Assembly (NCBI GenBank): GCA_003221035.1
Contig: QHUB01000026.1
Location: forward strand, 1 to 64,000
Reading direction: 5' to 3'
Source: Gemmatimonadota bacterium
GTDB lineage: Bacteria; Gemmatimonadota; Gemmatimonadetes; Gemmatimonadales; GWC2-71-9
DNA length: 64,000 nucleotides
Shown here piece by piece: positions 60,730-64,000 of the stretch; position 1 is the stretch's first letter, and the number at the start of each line of letters is the position of its first letter. Made by a program: the position numbers and the translations under genes. The notes below the pieces were generated by a model that worked only from the letters and a program-made list of their open reading frames with translations, did not search any database and was not told where the DNA came from.

Positions 60730-62544
60730 TTAAGTTTTCAAGCTACCGGAGCGCCGTCCGGCGGGCAACCGCGCGTCAGGATCGAGCAGCGTCAGATCCA
60801 CCGCTTCCGCCAGTGCAAATCGCAAGATGTCGAGCGCGAGCTCCGCCGATCGCGCCGCGAGTGCCGCCTCCGCGGCCGCTCGCGCTTGCGCCGTGGTAAC
60901 CTGGCGAATCAGCCACTTGATCAATGGCAGAGCCGGCGGCGCGACGGACAGGGTTTCGTAGCCCAGGCCAAGCAAGAGGAATGCCGAAAGCGGCTCTGAG
61001 GCCATTTCGCCGCAGACGCTGGCGGGTTTGTTAGCGGCTCGTGCCGCTTCTGCCACTACCTTGAGCAGGCGCAAGACGCTCGGATCGTGCGGCGTGAACC
61101 GATCTGCCAGACGCGCGTTGCCGCGATCCACGACCAGGGTGTATTGGGTGAGATCGTTGGTGCCGACGCTGAGAAAGTCGCTCACCTCCGCCAGACGATC
61201 CGCGAGCACCGCGGCCGCCGGCGTTTCGACCATCACGCCGAGCGGCACCGATTTCGCCGCGGGGATGCCGGCCTGTTCGAGACGCACGGCCTCTTCCTGC
61301 ATCATCTCCCGCGTGCGCTCCACTTCGTCCAGGCGGGTGACGAGCGGAATCATCAATTGGATATCTGCGGTGGCAGCGGCGCGCAGCACGGCGCGAATCT
61401 GCGTGCGAAACATCGCGGGCTCGTCGAGGCAGACTCGGATCGCGCGCCAACCCAGGAACGGATTCGCTTCCACAGGACCGCGGAACGGCGCGGGAAATTT
61501 GTCGCCGCCCAGATCGTACGTGCGCACGACCACCGGATAGCCGGCAAACGCCTCACCGATGCGCCGGAAATACGTCGTCTGCGTCTCCTCATCGGGGAGC
61601 TCGCTGTGACCCGTGATGAGAAACTCGGTGCGCAAGAGTCCCACACCTTCGGCGCCGTGCGCCTTGGCGTACTCGAGCTCGTCGGGAAGATCGACGTTGC
61701 CGCGCAGCGCGATCTTCACGCCGTCCACCGTGACCGACGGCTGCGCGACGGCTTCCTCGAGCCGCGTGGCGAGCTCGCGCCGCCGCCTGTCGGTCCGCTC
61801 GGCCTCCTCGATTTCGGCCGGCGTCGGATCGAGCAGCACGGTGCCGCGCGTGCCGTCCAGAATCGCCGTCGTGCCGGGCCGAATCCGCGCCACCGCGCCC
61901 CGCACCCCAAAGATCGCGGGAATGCCGATCGAGTGGGCGAGAATCGCCGCGTGCGACGTGCGCGTCCCCTCTTCACTGATGAGGCCGACGATCTGATCGC
62001 GATCGAGCTGCACCGTCAGGCCAGGCGACAGCTCGCGGGCGACCAGAATCGACGGCTCCGACAAGCTCTCCCACACGTCGGACACGCCGCGCTTGTGCAT
62101 GAGATGCTGGATGACGCGGATGGCGACGCCGGTCAGATCGGCGAGCCGCTCCTTGAGCAACGGATTGCCCGCCGCGGTCCAGAGATCGCGCACTTCCAGG
62201 GTCTTGAACTCGAAGGCTTTCTCGGCGGTCAGATGATTCTCGCGAATCAGCTCTTCGACGCCGCCGATGAAGTCTTTGTCTTCGAGCATGAGGAGCTGCG
62301 CATCGAAGATGCGCGCTTCATCCACGCCGGCGCGGTCCTCGGCGCGGGCCCGCAACTCGCTGAGCTGCTTCCGCACGTCCTTCAGCGCGGCCCGCAGCCG
62401 CCGCACTTCCTTTTCGACCTGGGTGCGGGGCACGACGCGATGCGGAACTTCGGGCAACGCCCACCGGACCGTCACGGTCGGCCCCATGGCGATGCCCGGC
62501 GAGACGCCGATGCCTTTCAGCAGGCGGTCGGCTGGCGGATTCAC
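60730..62544 (-). CDS. ptsI: PTS enzyme I (phosphoenolpyruvate-protein phosphotransferase)
   Basis: Transfers phosphate from PEP to HPr. It is 604 residues: an HPr-binding helical domain, the phosphohistidine in EEGTRTSHAAILAHSIGIPA (about 190-209), and the PEP-binding barrel with GLLRTEFLITGHSELPDEET, GTNDLTQYTLVVDRGNARLA and the catalytic Cys region KPASVCGEMASEPLSAFLLL. Length and motifs are typical of sugar-type enzyme I; no GAF domain, so not PtsP. ATGA overlap with ptsH. Confidence 0.96.
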   Translation of the reverse strand: MNPPADRLLKGIGVSPGIAMGPTVTVRWALPEVPHRVVPRTQVEKEVRRLRAALKDVRKQLSELRARAEDRAGVDEARIFDAQLLMLEDKDFIGGVEELIRENHLTAEKAFEFKTLEVRDLWTAAGNPLLKERLADLTGVAIRVIQHLMHKRGVSDVWESLSEPSILVARELSPGLTVQLDRDQIVGLISEEGTRTSHAAILAHSIGIPAIFGVRGAVARIRPGTTAILDGTRGTVLLDPTPAEIEEAERTDRRRRELATRLEEAVAQPSVTVDGVKIALRGNVDLPDELEYAKAHGAEGVGLLRTEFLITGHSELPDEETQTTYFRRIGEAFAGYPVVVRTYDLGGDKFPAPFRGPVEANPFLGWRAIRVCLDEPAMFRTQIRAVLRAAATADIQLMIPLVTRLDEVERTREMMQEEAVRLEQAGIPAAKSVPLGVMVETPAAAVLADRLAEVSDFLSVGTNDLTQYTLVVDRGNARLADRFTPHDPSVLRLLKVVAEAARAANKPASVCGEMASEPLSAFLLLGLGYETLSVAPPALPLIKWLIRQVTTAQARAAAEAALAARSAELALDILRFALAEAVDLTLLDPDARLPAGRRSGSLKT

Positions 62545-62840
62545 GCGCCGTCCTTCTGCGGCTTCAGGTGCATTTCGTGGAACCCGGCGGCCACGAGCTC
62601 GAGCAGCGCCGCCATCGCCTGCTCGGCGTCATCGCCCTCGCACCTGATGCGAATCGACGAGCCGCATTCCGCGGCCAGGGTCATCATGCCGAGGATACTC
62701 TTGCCGTTGACGACGGCGCCGTCCTTGTGCACCTCAACGGACGACTTGAACTTGTTCGCCACTTTCACGAACTCCGCCCCCGGCCGCACGTGCATGCCGA
62801 GCGGATTCACGATGCGCGCGTCGCGCTCGACTAGGGCCAC
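62541..62840 (-). CDS. ptsH: Phosphocarrier protein HPr
   Basis: 99 residues. Active-site His lies in VNPLGMHVRPGAEFVKVANK (the usual form is LHARP), and the regulatory Ser in GKSILGMMTLAAECGSSI matches the HPr kinase site (Ser46 type), which suggests HprK-linked control as in other bacteria with mannose-type PTS near hprK. GTG start at 62838-62840, overlapping the EIID stop by 10 nt. Confidence 0.95.
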   Translation of the reverse strand: MALVERDARIVNPLGMHVRPGAEFVKVANKFKSSVEVHKDGAVVNGKSILGMMTLAAECGSSIRIRCEGDDAEQAMAALLELVAAGFHEMHLKPQKDGA

Positions 62841-63583
62841 AGGACCCCCGCGACCAGCGCCAGCGCCGCCACCGCGAGTGAGAGCCGCAGTCCATTGACG
62901 CGATCGCCGCGGAGGCGCAGCAGGATGAAGCTCAGCGCGGCCACAATCGCGAGGGCGATTCGGGCCCACGCGTCGAACGGCCCTGACAGAAAGGCTGCCG
63001 TCAGCGGCAAGGCAGCGCCGACCGCGAATGCCATCGCGGGACCGAGGACCGCGCCGGCCTTCTGCAGCATCGGATGGTGCAGCGCGACGGAGACGCGCGT
63101 GCCGTGGGTCCAGCCGGCTTTCAGCGCCCACCAGCGCAGCGCGACGTGGCCGATGTTGTAGACACAGAGGAATGCCGCCACCGCGATCCATCCGGCGCCG
63201 AGCGCGATGGCAGCCATCGTCAGTCCCGAAAGGAATGGGAGCCACCCGGCCCAGACCAATCGGTCACCCAGAGACCCCAGCGGCCCGCAGAGCGCTTCGC
63301 GCAGGCGCTCGATCTGATCCGGTGACGCGCCGTCGTGCTCGGCGCGCGCGGCCGCGCCGATCGCCAGCCCGGCCAGGTATGGATGGGCATTGAAGAAATG
63401 CCCGCCGCGCGCCACCGCCGGGCCATACCTCGTCGCGTCGAGATCGCGGAGCAGCGGCTCCTCGGCGACGCCGACACCGACGCCGAGCATCCGCTCGTAA
63501 TTGTACGAGCCCTGCACCGCGAACAAGCGGAGCAACGCGCGCGCGAGCGCCCCTTTTCCTCGGGCGCCGTTCACCGCAGCCAT
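62831..63583 (-). CDS. PTS mannose/fructose/sorbose-family component IID
   Basis: 250-residue membrane component. The family signature appears early: RLFAVQGSYNYERMLGVGVG, followed by FFNAHPYLAGLAIGAAARAE and LGDRLVWAGWLPFLSGLTM. Several membrane helices fill the C-terminal half. It works with IIC as the sugar channel, although in such minimal operons transport may be vestigial and regulation the main role. The ATG at 63581-63583 overlaps the IIC stop by 13 nt. Confidence 0.88.
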   Translation of the reverse strand: MAAVNGARGKGALARALLRLFAVQGSYNYERMLGVGVGVAEEPLLRDLDATRYGPAVARGGHFFNAHPYLAGLAIGAAARAEHDGASPDQIERLREALCGPLGSLGDRLVWAGWLPFLSGLTMAAIALGAGWIAVAAFLCVYNIGHVALRWWALKAGWTHGTRVSVALHHPMLQKAGAVLGPAMAFAVGAALPLTAAFLSGPFDAWARIALAIVAALSFILLRLRGDRVNGLRLSLAVAALALVAGVLWP

Positions 63584-64000
63584 AGTGTCGCCACCAGGCC
63601 GCCGCCAAGCCCGGCGGCAAACCACGCGAGGTTGGGACCGCGACCCACGAGGCGCAGCGTCCCTGCCGCGCCGGCCGCGAGCGCGGTCGCCACCGCGGCG
63701 ACCGCGAGGATCACGGCGCCGCGGACGGTGAGCGCGTTCGCGAGGAGCGGGCGAGCCAGCCAGGCGAGGACGAGCCCGACCATCGTCACCAGCGCCGCGC
63801 GCACTGCGTCGCGCAGCAGTCCGCCAACATGGACGCGGACCAGTGCGCCCGGATCTCCCGATTCGAGCTGCGCCGCGGCGGCGTGGACGATCCGCGAATT
63901 GATGCGCCGCAGCAGATTGATCGTCAGGCCGCCGGTCAGGCCGGTCACCAGGCCCACGAGCGCGCCGAGGCCCAGGCCGAGCACGCCGGCGGACGCGTGC
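63571..64000 (-). CDS. PTS mannose/fructose/sorbose-family component IIC, N-terminus outside window
   Basis: The last ~142 residues of a IIC membrane protein: HASAGVLGLGLGALVGLVTG, then LLRRINSRIVHAAAAQLESG and VGGLLRDAVRAALVTMVGLV, ending GLGGGLVATLWLR. The LLRRxNxRxV segment and helix pattern match the PTS IIC-Man family, usually ~230-260 residues, so about 100 residues lie beyond the edge. It is the first visible gene of the IIC-IID-HPr-EI operon. Confidence 0.82.
   Translation of the reverse strand, partial: HASAGVLGLGLGALVGLVTGLTGGLTINLLRRINSRIVHAAAAQLESGDPGALVRVHVGGLLRDAVRAALVTMVGLVLAWLARPLLANALTVRGAVILAVAAVATALAAGAAGTLRLVGRGPNLAWFAAGLGGGLVATLWLR

Overview
This is a dense, GC-rich bacterial chromosome segment. 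Most of it reads on the minus strand in long operons, and consecutive genes usually overlap by 4 nt (ATGA, GTGA or TTGA). The gene content (bacillithiol-type bshA, fused Bat genes, mannose-type PTS with HPr and EI, a lone type IX secretion-like C-terminal domain, a TonB/B12 uptake operon, no LPS or phage genes) suggests a Gemmatimonadota-like soil bacterium. That assignment is an inference from gene content and style, because no rRNA is present.

Layout. 1-18493 (minus) is a housekeeping run: coaX (cut by the window edge), birA, uppP, a UbiA prenyltransferase, bshA, miaA, mutL, a Bat/MoxR aerotolerance-type cluster (batD/E fusion, batB/C fusion, batA, a small membrane protein, DUF58, moxR), a HEAT-repeat protein, rluB, scpB, scpA and a site-2 protease. 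rpsT reads away from it. 18813-23004 (minus) is pyrR-pyrB-pyrC, a class II aldolase and a zinc-ribbon coiled-coil protein. 23201-30272 holds an ankyrin protein, a 2-hydroxyacid dehydrogenase, a broken four-helix-bundle gene, citrate synthase, an M20 peptidase, a TPR protein and a membrane protein. Two tRNA-Ser genes follow.

30597-40269 is a catabolic island that I read as tryptophan degradation through CoA-bound anthranilate. It encodes an aryl-CoA ligase (minus) and, divergently, a creatininase-family hydrolase, an SDR, a RidA-like protein, an enoyl-CoA hydratase, an acyl-CoA dehydrogenase, a two-domain 2-aminobenzoyl-CoA monooxygenase/reductase, tryptophan 2,3-dioxygenase and kynureninase. 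The only missing early step, N-formylkynurenine hydrolysis, could be supplied by the creatininase-family gene.

40429-49067 holds a beta-propeller lipoprotein, a DUF1640-like coiled-coil protein, tadA, clpB, a lone sorting-domain protein, selB and recO. 49135-56433 (minus) is a B12 uptake operon (btuF, btuC, btuD, btuB, a DUF3857 transglutaminase-like gene and a second corrinoid-binding protein) behind a cobalamin riboswitch whose ribosome-binding site lies in its own hairpin. 56634-64000 (minus) is a PTS operon (EIIC, EIID, HPr, EI) running on into metK, ahcY, a DUF151 nuclease and a membrane-anchored protein.

The most unusual signal is the repeats. (1) GC-rich GGCGGCGA arrays, several sharing one terminal motif, sit between genes or over stop codons at seven places, and two opposed copies enclose the four-helix-bundle pseudogene. 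(2) Short tandem heptamers of many different sequences lie across stop/start junctions (mutL/miaA, clpB/tadA, btuB) and, in frame, in loops or linkers of birA, mutL, the monooxygenase/reductase and tryptophan dioxygenase. (3) A 13-nt core shared by two palindromes occurs in the riboswitch and across a gene start.
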